A DNA stretch of 64,000 bases from Rhabdobacter roseus. GTDB taxonomy: Bacteria > Bacteroidota > Bacteroidia > Cytophagales > Spirosomataceae. Where the stretch lies: contig NZ_JACHGF010000011.1 of NCBI RefSeq assembly GCF_014202275.1, forward strand, positions 124,001 through 188,000. Reading direction: 5' to 3'. The notes beneath the pieces are model-generated. The model saw only the letters and a list, made by a program, of their open reading frames with translations. It did no database searches and was not told the origin of the DNA. Made by a program: the position numbers and the translations under genes. Shown in pieces: positions 1 through 7,984 of the stretch (positions within the stretch are counted from its first letter, which is position 1; each line of letters begins with the position of its first letter).

Positions 1-349
1 CCTGCAACCGTACCAGTACCACGGCTCGGTGTATGGTATCATCCCGGCCAAACGTGGTTTTCTAAAACCCGTGGGGGAATGGAATTCCGAAGAAGTAATG
101 GTGCAGGGGACAAAAATAAAGGTCATTTTGAACGGTACGACCATCGTGGATGGAGACCTGGCAGAAGCCACGAAAAAAGGCACCGCCGACCACAAGGACC
201 ACCCCGGCCTGACTAATCCCACGGGTCATATCGGTTTTTTGGGCCACGGAACGGTCGTGAAGTTTCGTAACGTGCGGATAAAGGATTTAACGGTGAAAGA
301 AGCCCTTGCTCCTATTGTGGAATCAAAGAAAAAACGGAAGAAAAAGTAG
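1..349 (+). CDS. DUF1080 (3-keto-disaccharide hydrolase-like) domain protein, 3' end only
   Basis: The window opens inside this gene; the frame is open from base 2 and ends at TAG 347-349. The readable part holds the typical end of a DUF1080 / 3-keto-disaccharide hydrolase domain: YGIIPAKRGFLKPVGEWN, then a VILNGTTIVDGDL strand and TGHIGFLGHGTVVKFRNVRI, the usual terminal beta strands of this concanavalin-like fold. The last residues are a lysine-rich tail (KKKRKKK). Family members are mostly exported and act on glycosides; signal peptide and active site lie outside the window, so the substrate cannot be judged. A GTG at 29 is an internal codon, not a start. Confidence 0.85.
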   Translation, partial: LQPYQYHGSVYGIIPAKRGFLKPVGEWNSEEVMVQGTKIKVILNGTTIVDGDLAEATKKGTADHKDHPGLTNPTGHIGFLGHGTVVKFRNVRIKDLTVKEALAPIVESKKKRKKK

Positions 350-652
350 TTTCAGCCTCAATAGAACATAGGCGTTGATCGGCATTGCCTTAGTAGACTA
401 CCGGGACCCTAACAATGAGCTAGTTTTATATACGCTTGAAAAGATTTATTATAGCTAATCCTGCACCCATCAGGCTTATAGTTCAGCTGGGATCCGAGCC
501 GGTAAAAGCTCAGTCGCCGGATTTGTGGTGTGCCGTTTTCGAATGCAGTTTTTTTTCGGCCGACCAAACCCCGGAGGAGCGTCTCCCAGCCAAAAGGGCC
601 AGGGTTTTACACTCCTATTTCATAATACATTAGCCTTTTAGCCTATATTTTG
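350..652. other. Intergenic region upstream of icd
   Basis: No convincing gene is seen. A 65-codon open frame at 436-633 starts with TTG, has no recognisable motif and looks accidental. The last 60 bases lead into the icd promoter. Confidence 0.5.
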
Positions 653-660
653 TACTTTTG
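653..660 (+). promoter_or_regulatory. Candidate -7 box of icd (TACTTTTG)
   Basis: TACTTTTG fits the Bacteroidota -7 consensus TAnnTTTG and lies 53 bases before the icd ATG. No good TTTG -33 element is visible at the right spacing. The palindrome TTTGTACAAA follows at 669-678, where a repressor could bind. Confidence 0.4.
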
Positions 661-668
661 CGCCGTCT

Positions 669-678
669 TTTGTACAAA
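669..678. promoter_or_regulatory. TTTGTACAAA palindrome in the icd leader
   Basis: Perfect 10-bp palindrome just downstream of the candidate icd -7 box. The same sequence occurs at 26049-26058 and, nine bases long, at 26031-26039, in the promoter of an AraC-type gene. A shared operator is an inference. Confidence 0.3.
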
Positions 679-713
679 TCTTGTTTGGCTATTTTACTAA
701 TTTATTTACGAAC

Positions 714-1940
714 ATGAACAAAATTAAGGTTGCAAACCCAGTCGTTGAGCTCGACGGCGACGAGATGACCCGCATCATCTGGAAATTCATCAAGGAAAAA
801 CTCATTCTACCCTACCTGGATGTCGATATTAAGTACTATGACCTGGGTATCGAATACCGCGACGAAACCAACGATCAGGTGACGATCGACGCCGCCCATG
901 CCATCAAAGAGTACGGCGTCGGGATCAAGTGCGCCACCATCACGCCCGACGAGGCGCGCGTGGAGGAGTTTGGTCTGAAGCAAATGTGGAAGTCGCCCAA
1001 CGGTACCATCCGGAACATCCTGGACGGAACAGTATTCCGCGAGCCGATCGTGATGAGCAACGTACCCCGCCTGGTGACGACCTGGACCTCCCCCATCATC
1101 GTGGGACGTCACGCCTTTGGCGACCAGTACCGTGCTACGGATTTTGTGGTACCTGGCAAGGGAAAACTAACCATGAAATTTGAGGGTGAAGACGGTACCG
1201 TGCAAGAGTTTGAGGTATTCAACTTCCCCGGTGGTGGCGTCGCGATGGGTATGTACAACCTCGACGAATCCATCCGTGGCTTTGCGCGTTCGTGTATGAA
1301 CATTGGCCTCCAGAAAGGCTGGCCGGTGTACCTTTCGACCAAAAATACCATCCTGAAAAAATACGACGGCCGCTTTAAGGACCTGTTCCAGGAAGTATTC
1401 GAAGCCGAATTCAAAACGAAGTTTGAAGAAGCGGGCATCGTATACGAGCACCGCCTGATCGACGACATGGTGGCCTCGGCCCTGAAATGGAGCGGTAGCT
1501 TCGTGTGGGCTTGTAAAAACTACGACGGCGACGTACAGTCTGACTCCGTAGCGCAGGGCTTTGGCTCGCTGGGCCTGATGACGTCGGTACTGGTAACGCC
1601 CGACGGAGGTACCATGGAAGCCGAAGCGGCCCACGGCACCGTAACGCGCCACTACCGCGAGCACCAAAAAGGCCGGCCTACGTCTACCAACCCCATCGCC
1701 TCCATTTTTGCCTGGACGCGCGGCCTAGCCTTCCGCGGCAAGCTTGACCAAAACCAGGAGCTGATTCACTTCGCCGACACGCTCGAGAAGGTGTGTATCG
1801 ATACCGTGGAAAGCGGAAAAATGACCAAAGACCTGGCCATCATCGTACACGGCAACGACGTGAAGCATGGCGATCACTACCTCTATACGGAGGAGTTCCT
1901 GGAAGCCATTAACGAAAACCTACAGGCAGCCCTGGCCTAG
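714..1940 (+). CDS. icd: NADP-dependent isocitrate dehydrogenase
   Basis: Oxidatively decarboxylates isocitrate to 2-oxoglutarate with NADP+ in the TCA cycle (cytosolic homodimer). The 408-residue protein belongs to the eukaryote-like class. With the ATG at 714 the substrate residues fall on human IDH1 numbering: Ser94, Asn96, Arg100, Arg109, Arg132 and Tyr139, in [13 protein letters not shown] and [26 protein letters not shown] is the NADP-binding stretch. An in-frame start at 681 would add 11 residues ([11 protein letters not shown]) that look like leader sequence, so 714 is preferred. The gene stands alone between its own promoter and a strong terminator. Confidence 0.97.
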   Translation: MNKIKVANPVVELDGDEMTRIIWKFIKEKLILPYLDVDIKYYDLGIEYRDETNDQVTIDAAHAIKEYGVGIKCATITPDEARVEEFGLKQMWKSPNGTIRNILDGTVFREPIVMSNVPRLVTTWTSPIIVGRHAFGDQYRATDFVVPGKGKLTMKFEGEDGTVQEFEVFNFPGGGVAMGMYNLDESIRGFARSCMNIGLQKGWPVYLSTKNTILKKYDGRFKDLFQEVFEAEFKTKFEEAGIVYEHRLIDDMVASALKWSGSFVWACKNYDGDVQSDSVAQGFGSLGLMTSVLVTPDGGTMEAEAAHGTVTRHYREHQKGRPTSTNPIASIFAWTRGLAFRGKLDQNQELIHFADTLEKVCIDTVESGKMTKDLAIIVHGNDVKHGDHYLYTEEFLEAINENLQAALA

Positions 1941-1967
1941 TCGGGCTTCCGGTAAAGTACCTTTCAA

Positions 1968-2006
1968 CCGCCGCTAGTTTCGCAGGAAATCAGCGGCGGT
2001 TTTTTT
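1968..2006 (+). terminator. Rho-independent terminator after icd
   Basis: Perfect 8-bp stem CCGCCGCT/AGCGGCGG (1968-1975 with 1992-1999) followed by seven T (2000-2006), starting 27 bases after the icd stop. Confidence 0.85.
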
Positions 2007-2127
2007 GTGGGCTGGAAAGAAGATTGAAGCCATGGTAAGCTCCTAATAATGAGTGAATAGGACCGGAAAGTAAATTACAGTATTTCACTTTGCTGAGCTG
2101 AGGAGTCTAACTAAAGCTCCATAAGAG

Positions 2128-2153
2128 TTTACAAACTAGCTCACGAATCAATA
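2128..2153. repeat. Imperfect 26-bp direct repeat, copy 1
   Basis: Matches 4095-4120 at 22 of 26 positions, same orientation. On the minus strand both copies read LLIREL(V/A)CK, so they look like pieces of one gene rather than attachment sites. The reading frame of this copy ends soon after, at a stop. The rest of the gap 1941-2318 holds the icd terminator and AT-rich sequence without a visible gene. Confidence 0.5.
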
Positions 2154-2318
2154 AATTACAATACAAAAGAAGTGTTCTCAAATTATTCTGCTATTTATTA
2201 CAATAACACGGTAAATCTGCCACAAATTAATTAAGTACTGAAAAATACATAATAAATAACAGAGTCTGAGGAAGTTTTGTACATTTACAGTCCTATAGCA
2301 CCTTTAATGCGACCTAAT

Positions 2319-4016
2319 ATGACACTAAGACAACAAATCGTACAAGATCATATTGACAAGACAGCTGCAAAGTTGGGACTGACGCCTGACCAAGCTTTTC
2401 TCGTATTTGGGCACAGTCTATTTACTGACAAAAGCATTCATTCGTTTGATGCGAATGACAATGTTGATGGAGGACAAGATAAACAAATTGACGCTATAAC
2501 GATTGAGGATGATTCTGATGAGGCAACAATATATATCACTCAAATTAAGAACGAAGAAAGCTTTTCTTCAAATTGCATTATTCAAATAAGAAACGGCTTA
2601 AAATGGGTTTTTGAAAAGCGTCAGGCGGACGTTGATACATTATCTAATGTAAAATTCAAAGATCGAATTAAAGATTACCGAACAGTACAATCTAGTTTAG
2701 GCCCTTCTAATATCTATGTAAAGGCCGCCTACATCACTAAAGGTTTGAAATCTTAACTATCGGATGAAGCGAAGCAAGAAATTAAAACAATTACTGACAC
2801 ATATAATAATGAAACATTTGCAGGTTTTACTTTTGAAATAATTGGAGCTGATGAAATCGTAGATATATTAAATTCTCAGGAAAAAAATAACAAAAAAATT
2901 GACCGCGAAATAAAGATTATCTACGACACTAATAATCCTTCATTAATAAAATATCATAGCAAAGGCCTCAAAGGAATTATATGCTCTGCTACAGCTTCAG
3001 AGATAGCTCAGGTAGTAAATAGCGATAAAAGTGGGTTTGTTTTTGATTTGAATATCAGAAAGTACTTAGGGAAACTTGGAGGTGTAAACAAGGACATACT
3101 AAATACTTGCACTAGCAGTCATCTAAGTAACCTCTTTTGGTTTTTAAATAATGGAATAACTATTATATGTGATAAAGCTGACCCAGTTACAGATCCAGAT
3201 GATCCAAAGGTTAAAATAGAGAACATGCAAATTGTAAATGGATGTCAAACAGCGACAAGCTTAGCAAATGCACTAAAAGATGGACGCCTTCAACCGGACA
3301 CAAAAGTGCTGCTTAGAATCTACGAAACGAATGATTTGGAGCTAGTTGACAAAATTGTATTAACTACAAACAATCAAAATAAAATTACAGGCAGGAATTT
3401 AAGAGCCAATGATAAAACTCAGCTTGATTTAGAAACCGGATTTACACTGCATGGCTATTCTCTGGAAAGAAAGCCAAGACAATACGAATCGACAAATATT
3501 ATTAAAGAAAAAATAATACCTAATGAGGATGTTGCTGTGGCTTATTTAGGTGTAGTCTTGAAAAAGCCTTCAGATGCACGAAGTAGAAAATACAAAGTCT
3601 GGAATGAATACTATGATAAAGTATTCTCAGGAACAGACATTATAGAACCATACCTTATTTCAGTTCTAATACATAGAAAGGTTAATGAGTATTTGCTTTT
3701 AAAATATTCATCGTCCACTGATGACACTACTAGGTACCTGGCTAAGAATGCACCTTTCCATATTTCTAGAATTTGCGCCTTTTTGTGGCGTAATGGTGAT
3801 AATTGGACAAATACGATATCTTTGAAAAGTGATCTCGTCAATTTCACATCTAATAATAATTTACTAGAACCATATATAGACTCAGCAATGACGATCTTAA
3901 ATCATATTATAACTAGTAATTCAAAGTATTTAGCAGACTTGAACTCTGCTTTGAAATCTGCAGATTTGGACAATGAGCTAAACAAAGAGTTACATACAAA
4001 TCATAAATCATCATAG
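2319..4016 (+). pseudogene. AIPR family (abortive infection phage resistance) protein, interrupted by in-frame TAA
   Basis: Two open frames, 2277-2753 and 2757-4016, are in the same phase and separated only by TAA 2754-2756; no other stop occurs, so they form one 565-codon gene with a nonsense codon at about codon 146. The second part has the AIPR core: RKYLGKLGGVNKDI, FWFLNNGITIICDK and MQIVNGCQTATSLA. The N-terminal part (QIDAITIEDD, IYITQIKN) resembles the restriction-endonuclease-like region common in this family. AIPR proteins are linked to phage abortive infection; the biochemistry is poorly known. ATG 2319 is chosen; TTG 2277 and ATG 2307 are alternatives. One substitution, a sequencing error or readthrough could each explain the stop. 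Confidence 0.75.
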
Positions 4017-4151
4017 ACCCGTGAGTTGATCTGTAAAAGAACTAGGTGATGCAAAAGCCTTTTCATTACTCGTAATAAGAAAGCCATCAAACACTTTACA
4101 AGCTAATTCACGTATCAATAGTACTTTACTTCCTAATCTTTCAAAAATTAC
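4011..4151 (-). pseudogene. Gene fragment, possibly STAS-like/DUF4325
   Basis: On the minus strand this stretch is open and protein-like, including GSKVLLIRELACKVFDGF and AFASPSSFTDQL, and ends at TGA 4011-4013, overlapping the AIPR stop. The PSSFTDQL end recalls the SxSFADEL signature of STAS-like DUF4325 proteins, but this is weak. No ATG is found and the open frame runs on into the toxin gene in another phase. It includes direct-repeat copy 2 (4095-4120). Best read as a decayed remnant. Confidence 0.3.
4095..4120. repeat. Imperfect 26-bp direct repeat, copy 2
   Basis: Partner of 2128-2153 (22/26 identical). The two copies bracket the AIPR gene, one upstream and one just downstream. Confidence 0.5.
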
Positions 4152-4454
4152 TTTATAGAGGCATCCGTAACGGTTTCTTGATCTGATTTGTCATAAACAG
4201 AAAGAAGATAAATGCGTTTATTAACAATCTTGACATACGTTATCAGCCGCCCCCCACCGCTTTTCCCTTTTCCTTATGCTTTTAATGGCAAAGCGAATTT
4301 TATAGCAATTTTTAAATACTTCACTACCTTGAGTAGGATCTTCTTTTAATGATTTACTCAATGCTCCAAGATCAGATTTAAGGGAAGGGTACTTCTTACT
4401 AAGCTTCTTGAGTTCCCTTTCAAAATTCGGCGTTGAGATTAACTCATAGCTCAT
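4148..4454 (-). pseudogene. RelE/ParE-like toxin, frameshifted
   Basis: The first 59 or so codons (MSYELISTPNFERELKKLSK, then VFKNCYKIRFAIKS) are typical of RelE/ParE-superfamily toxins. After FAIKS the listed frame goes wrong and stops at 4221. In the next frame from about 4271 the usual end appears: GKGKSGGGRLITYVKIVNK, IYLLSVYDKSDQETV, stopping at TAA 4148-4150. The span of 307 bases is 102 codons plus one base, so a single-base insertion (or two-base loss) near 4272-4279, in an A/G-rich run, restores the family. The start overlaps the antitoxin end by 11 bases. Toxins of this group are mRNA interferases or gyrase poisons; this copy should be inactive unless frameshifting occurs. Confidence 0.7.
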
Positions 4455-4644
4455 TTAATAAATCCTCTAAGGTTTTAGCCGGAAGCTCGCCTTTTTCAAT
4501 CTGCTCCATGTCCTGATAGCCCTTTCTGATACTTTCGGCAATGGCCAAGGCTTCCAGTTTTTTTTCTATCTCCCGCCAGGCTTTTAATGGAAGTTGTACT
4601 GCCATGATCTCCCCCTTGGCATTGGATACATACTGTATGTTCAT
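4444..4644 (-). CDS. Antitoxin of the RelE/ParE-like pair
   Basis: A 66-residue protein directly upstream of the toxin and overlapping it by 11 bases, the usual antitoxin-first order. It starts with a short strand-rich segment (MNIQYVSNAKGEIMAVQLPL) and continues as charged helix (WREIEKKLEALAIAESIRKG), ending in a toxin-wrapping tail (KTLEDLLNEL). This fits a small type II antitoxin of Phd/RelB style, but the exact family cannot be fixed by eye. A palindrome 39 bases upstream (4683-4703) is a possible autoregulatory operator. The gene is intact although the toxin is not. Confidence 0.7.
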   Translation of the reverse strand: MNIQYVSNAKGEIMAVQLPLKAWREIEKKLEALAIAESIRKGYQDMEQIEKGELPAKTLEDLLNEL

Positions 4645-4682
4645 AAGCGCTGACGGTTTATAAAAAGCCCCATTTTTTTAAG

Positions 4683-4703
4683 CAGGTAGTTTCCAACTAC
4701 CTG
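4683..4703. promoter_or_regulatory. Palindrome upstream of the toxin-antitoxin pair (possible operator)
   Basis: CAGGTAGTT-TCC-AACTACCTG, perfect 9-bp arms, 39-59 bases before the antitoxin start. No T-run follows on the minus strand, arguing against a terminator for rtcB. Type II antitoxins usually bind such sites. Confidence 0.4.
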
Positions 4704-4771
4704 AGGGAGCTACTCAACAAAAATACAACGACTTCCAAAGATTTTCTATTTCTCTCACCATAACATATACC

Positions 4772-6295
4772 CTAATCTTCCCGCCGCTCCTTGCGGTTGG
4801 CGTCGGCCATGCGCACGATCTTGGGCGAGAATTTGGCCAGTACCGACACCAGCTCCGTCTGGGCCGCCATCACCGTGTCAATATCCTTGTACACCATCGG
4901 CGACTCGTCCAGGTCACCTCCTATGAGCTGAATACCCGCTTCTTCCAGGATTTTGTTCATCTGGTGGCGGGTCGTTTGGTTGAAAGCCTGGTTGCGCGAC
5001 ATGAGTCGCCCGGCCCCGTGCGAAGCCGAGTTGATGGCCTCAGGCTGTCCTTTCCCGCGCACCACGTAGCCCGGCTGGCTCATCGAGCCAGGAATAATGC
5101 CCAGGTCGTTGGTACCGGCGGGCGTAGCGCCTTTGCGGTGCACGATCACCTCCCGCCCGTCGGCCAGTACCTCCTTCCAGGCGAAGTTATGGTGGTTTTC
5201 GACCATCTGTAGCGGCTCCTGGCGCAGCGCGTGGGCTATTTTACGGTGGATCTCGTGGTGGTTGGCCGAGGCATACTCGCCCGCCAGGTTCATGGCGATC
5301 CAGTACTCCTGGCCCTCCTCGGTGTTGAGGTCGAGCCAGGCCAGGTGCGCGGCTTGCTTGGGTAGCTGGGTTTTCTGCATGGCCAATTTGGAATAATAGT
5401 TGGCGACGGTACCCCCAAAACCCCGCGAGCCCGAGTGAGACAGCAGGGCCAGGTACGCGCCGGGAGGTACTTGGAACCGATCGTCCTGGGCGAGTACCTC
5501 CACGATGCCCCACTCCACAAAGTGGTTGCCCGTACCCGAAGTACCCAGCTGGCGGTACGCTTTGTCTTTCAGTTCCCGGATCACCTTCGTAGCCGTCCAC
5601 TCCGGGCGGTCCATCACGCTTTCGTCAAACTTCCGTGCCACTTCCCCCCCCATGCCAAACTGCGTGTTTTCCAGCAGGGTACTTTTGAGCAAATGCGGCT
5701 CCCGCTTCAGAAAAGCGGGCGGTAAATCAAATACCGACAGGCACATGCGGCACGCGATGTCTACCCCTACGGCGTAAGGAATCACCTTGTCGGCCTCGGT
5801 GGCCAGTACGCCGCCAATGGGCAGGCCGTAGCCCTGGTGGGCGTCGGGCATGAGCGCTCCGGCCACCGCAATGGGCAGGCTCGCCGCCGTTTCCATCTGT
5901 TGCAAAGCCCCCGCTTCGATTTGTTCCCGCCCAAAAACGGCGTAAGGAAGGATACTTTCCCGCAGACTGAAGGTACCCGCCTCCTGCTTCCCTTTTTCGT
6001 CCAGGCCAAAGACCGGCTCCTGTGGCAAGTACCCCTGCCCTACGCTCGAAAGCATGATGACCGTTCCTTGCTTCTGCAAATCATACACGGCTCGGGCCAG
6101 GTTGGTGAGCTTATTTTTGGAATAGGCGTACTTTTTGGGGTTTTCCAAGAGCTGCGCAAAAAGCTGAAGTACCTTCTCCTTGGGGTACTTGGCGCGCTGG
6201 TGCAGGCCGTTGGCTACCCGCAAAAAGGTAGTTTGCAAGCTTTCGGGAATGTGTCCCAGTTGCAGGATTTCTTCCAGACTGAAAGTACTTTCCAT
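4772..6295 (-). CDS. rtcB: RtcB family RNA ligase
   Basis: Joins RNA 2',3'-cyclic phosphate or 3'-phosphate ends to 5'-OH ends using GTP and Mn2+. The 507-residue protein shows the RtcB signatures: MPDAHQGYGLPIGGV (about 149-163), VGVDIACRM with metal-binding Asp179 and Cys182, LGTSGTGNHFVEWG, SHSGSRGFG, ENHHNFAW, VHRKGATPAG, and SASHGAGR with His426 as the guanylylated histidine. It is somewhat longer at the N-terminus than E. coli RtcB. No archease or RtcA gene is adjacent. The antitoxin/toxin pair lies downstream on the same strand after 127 bases. Confidence 0.93.
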   Translation of the reverse strand: MESTFSLEEILQLGHIPESLQTTFLRVANGLHQRAKYPKEKVLQLFAQLLENPKKYAYSKNKLTNLARAVYDLQKQGTVIMLSSVGQGYLPQEPVFGLDEKGKQEAGTFSLRESILPYAVFGREQIEAGALQQMETAASLPIAVAGALMPDAHQGYGLPIGGVLATEADKVIPYAVGVDIACRMCLSVFDLPPAFLKREPHLLKSTLLENTQFGMGGEVARKFDESVMDRPEWTATKVIRELKDKAYRQLGTSGTGNHFVEWGIVEVLAQDDRFQVPPGAYLALLSHSGSRGFGGTVANYYSKLAMQKTQLPKQAAHLAWLDLNTEEGQEYWIAMNLAGEYASANHHEIHRKIAHALRQEPLQMVENHHNFAWKEVLADGREVIVHRKGATPAGTNDLGIIPGSMSQPGYVVRGKGQPEAINSASHGAGRLMSRNQAFNQTTRHQMNKILEEAGIQLIGGDLDESPMVYKDIDTVMAAQTELVSVLAKFSPKIVRMADANRKERRED

Positions 6296-6477
6296 GATAA
6301 AAAGCGTTGGGTTATGGGCAACTTGCTGCGTTGGTTCAGCGGATGCTTAGAAAACTATACCAGGTACCGGCGGGTATGGGGGTACTTTTCTCTTTTAATA
6401 GTAAAAAATAGCTACGGGATTCCCGCGAATTGGTAGCAATAATTATTCAATTCTCGCTACCTCACTAAAAAAACGCG

Positions 6478-6485
6478 TAACTTTG
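6478..6485 (+). promoter_or_regulatory. Candidate -7 box of the aminotransferase gene (TAACTTTG)
   Basis: Exact match to TAnnTTTG, 46 bases before the ATG at 6532; the -33 region is weak. Confidence 0.45.
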
Positions 6486-6531
6486 CGGCAATTTATTGAT
6501 ACCCTTTCAAATAACTTAATTAAACATTGCA

Positions 6532-7749
6532 ATGTCCGCAGTAGCAGAGCAAGCGCGGTTGTTGGCCGACCGCATCAACGCCCTCGAAGAATCTTCGACA
6601 CTGGCGATGACCAAAAAGGCCCGGGAACTGGCCGCCCAGGGCCATCAGGTAATTAGTTTGAGTGTAGGTGAGCCCGACTTCAAGACGCCCGCCCACATTT
6701 GCGAAGCGGCCAAAAAAGCCATCGACGATGGTTTCCACGGCTACTCACCCGTAGCGGGGTACCCCGACCTGCGCAAGGCCATTGCGGACAAGTTGAAACG
6801 CGACAATAACATTGACTGGAAACCCGAGAACATCGTGGTATCGACCGGAGCCAAGCACTCGCTAGCCAATGCGATTCAGGTACTGGTCAACCCCGGCGAC
6901 GAGGTGATCATTTTTGCGCCCTACTGGGTGAGCTACTCCGAAATGGTGAAGCTGGCCGAGGGAAAATCCGTAATACTGGAAGGCGCTTTTGAAAATGATT
7001 TTAAAGTAACCGCCGAGCAGCTCGAAGCCGCCATCACACCCCGCACGAAGGTAGTGATGTACGCTTCACCCAACAACCCTACCGGCTCGGTGTATACCGA
7101 GGCCGAGCTGCGGGCCGTGGCCGAGGTACTTGAAAAACACGAGAACATCTACGTCCTGGCCGACGAAATTTACGAATACATCAACTTCACGGAAGAAGGC
7201 CATTTTAGCATCGGGTCCATTCCGGCGCTGAAAGAGCGCGTCATTACCGTCAACGGCGTGGCCAAAGGATATGCCATGACCGGCTGGCGCATCGGGTTTA
7301 TCGCCGCCGCCAAATGGATCGCCGACGGCGTCGAAAAACTCCAGGGGCAGGTGACCTCCGGTACCAACTCCATCGCGCAGAAAGCCGCCGTGGCCGCCTT
7401 CAACGGTCCGCTGGATGCCACCCGCGAAATGAGCAAAGCTTACGCCCGCCGTCGCGACCTGGTCGTAGGGCTGCTCAAGGAGATACCGGGCTTTAAGGTC
7501 AATGTACCCCAGGGCGCGTTCTACGCCTTTCCGGACGTGAGCTACTATTTTGGAAAATCCGATGGCAAAACCAACATCAACGACTCGGATGATTTCTCGC
7601 TTTGGCTGCTGAACACGGCCTTTGTTTCTACCGTAGCTGGCTCGGGTTTTGGCGCGCCCAATTGCATCCGGATCTCGACGGCCGCCGCCGACGAAGCTCT
7701 GACCGAAGCCGTACAGCGGATCAAAACCGCCGTGGCAACGCTGCACTAA
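6532..7749 (+). CDS. Class I pyridoxal-phosphate aminotransferase, aspartate aminotransferase type
   Basis: Transfers amino groups between aspartate/glutamate and 2-oxo acids using PLP. The 405 residues follow the aspartate aminotransferase subgroup Ib pattern: SLSVGEPDFKTPAHI near 43-57, SPNNPTGSVY (Asn182), LADEIYEY with Asp211 and Tyr214, and NGVAKGYAMTGWRIG with the Schiff-base Lys245. A C-terminal FGAPNCIRIS holds the substrate carboxylate Arg. The gene is single, with its own promoter and terminator. Specificity for aspartate rather than another amino acid is inferred from subgroup only. Confidence 0.92.
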   Translation: MSAVAEQARLLADRINALEESSTLAMTKKARELAAQGHQVISLSVGEPDFKTPAHICEAAKKAIDDGFHGYSPVAGYPDLRKAIADKLKRDNNIDWKPENIVVSTGAKHSLANAIQVLVNPGDEVIIFAPYWVSYSEMVKLAEGKSVILEGAFENDFKVTAEQLEAAITPRTKVVMYASPNNPTGSVYTEAELRAVAEVLEKHENIYVLADEIYEYINFTEEGHFSIGSIPALKERVITVNGVAKGYAMTGWRIGFIAAAKWIADGVEKLQGQVTSGTNSIAQKAAVAAFNGPLDATREMSKAYARRRDLVVGLLKEIPGFKVNVPQGAFYAFPDVSYYFGKSDGKTNINDSDDFSLWLLNTAFVSTVAGSGFGAPNCIRISTAAADEALTEAVQRIKTAVATLH

Positions 7750-7789
7750 GGTACCTTTGAATACTAAATATACCTTCCTTTTTTGACCG

Positions 7790-7818
7790 AGCCCCGTAGC
7801 ATCTACTACGGGGCTTTT
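7790..7818 (+). terminator. Terminator after the aminotransferase gene
   Basis: Perfect 10-bp stem AGCCCCGTAG/CTACGGGGCT (7790-7799 with 7806-7815), 6-base loop, ending in TTTT. Confidence 0.8.
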
Positions 7819-7984
7819 GGCTGAAAGTACCCCGCAGACGTACTTTTGCGCACGATTTTATTCCCCAGCCCTCTTTATAGCAGGGTACTTGAAACTTTGG
7901 CGAAACGGACGGGTTTATACAAAAGTAGGAAAATGATTTCTACCCCAAGTAAAAAATAACGAGCGCTGGCCGCTGACAATTCTT

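Larger units (their letters stand above)
2007..4771. other. AT-rich accessory island (defence/toxin-antitoxin)
   Basis: Between icd and rtcB the sequence becomes clearly AT-rich and codon use changes (AAT, AAA, TTA, ATA frequent). GTAC, dense elsewhere, falls to 9 occurrences in 2041-4680 by eye count. The island carries an AIPR gene with a stop, two fragments of another gene, and a toxin/antitoxin pair with a frameshifted toxin. No integrase, tRNA or transposase is visible, so the means of entry is unknown. Confidence 0.6.

Noticed and set aside
436-633. 65-codon open frame upstream of icd
   Set aside because: TTG start, no motif and no hydrophobic or charged pattern typical of a small protein; looks random.
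681-713. Extended icd start
   Set aside because: With ATG 714 the active-site residues fall exactly on known IDH1 numbering; the extra 11 residues have no family match.
2128-4120. Prophage or integron attachment sites
   Set aside because: The repeats are imperfect, read as coding fragments, and no integrase or tRNA gene is present.
5241-5600. Open frames inside rtcB and other GC-rich genes on the opposite strand
   Set aside because: Long shadows are expected in GC-rich codon-biased DNA; sequences are Arg/Pro/Gly-rich without domains.
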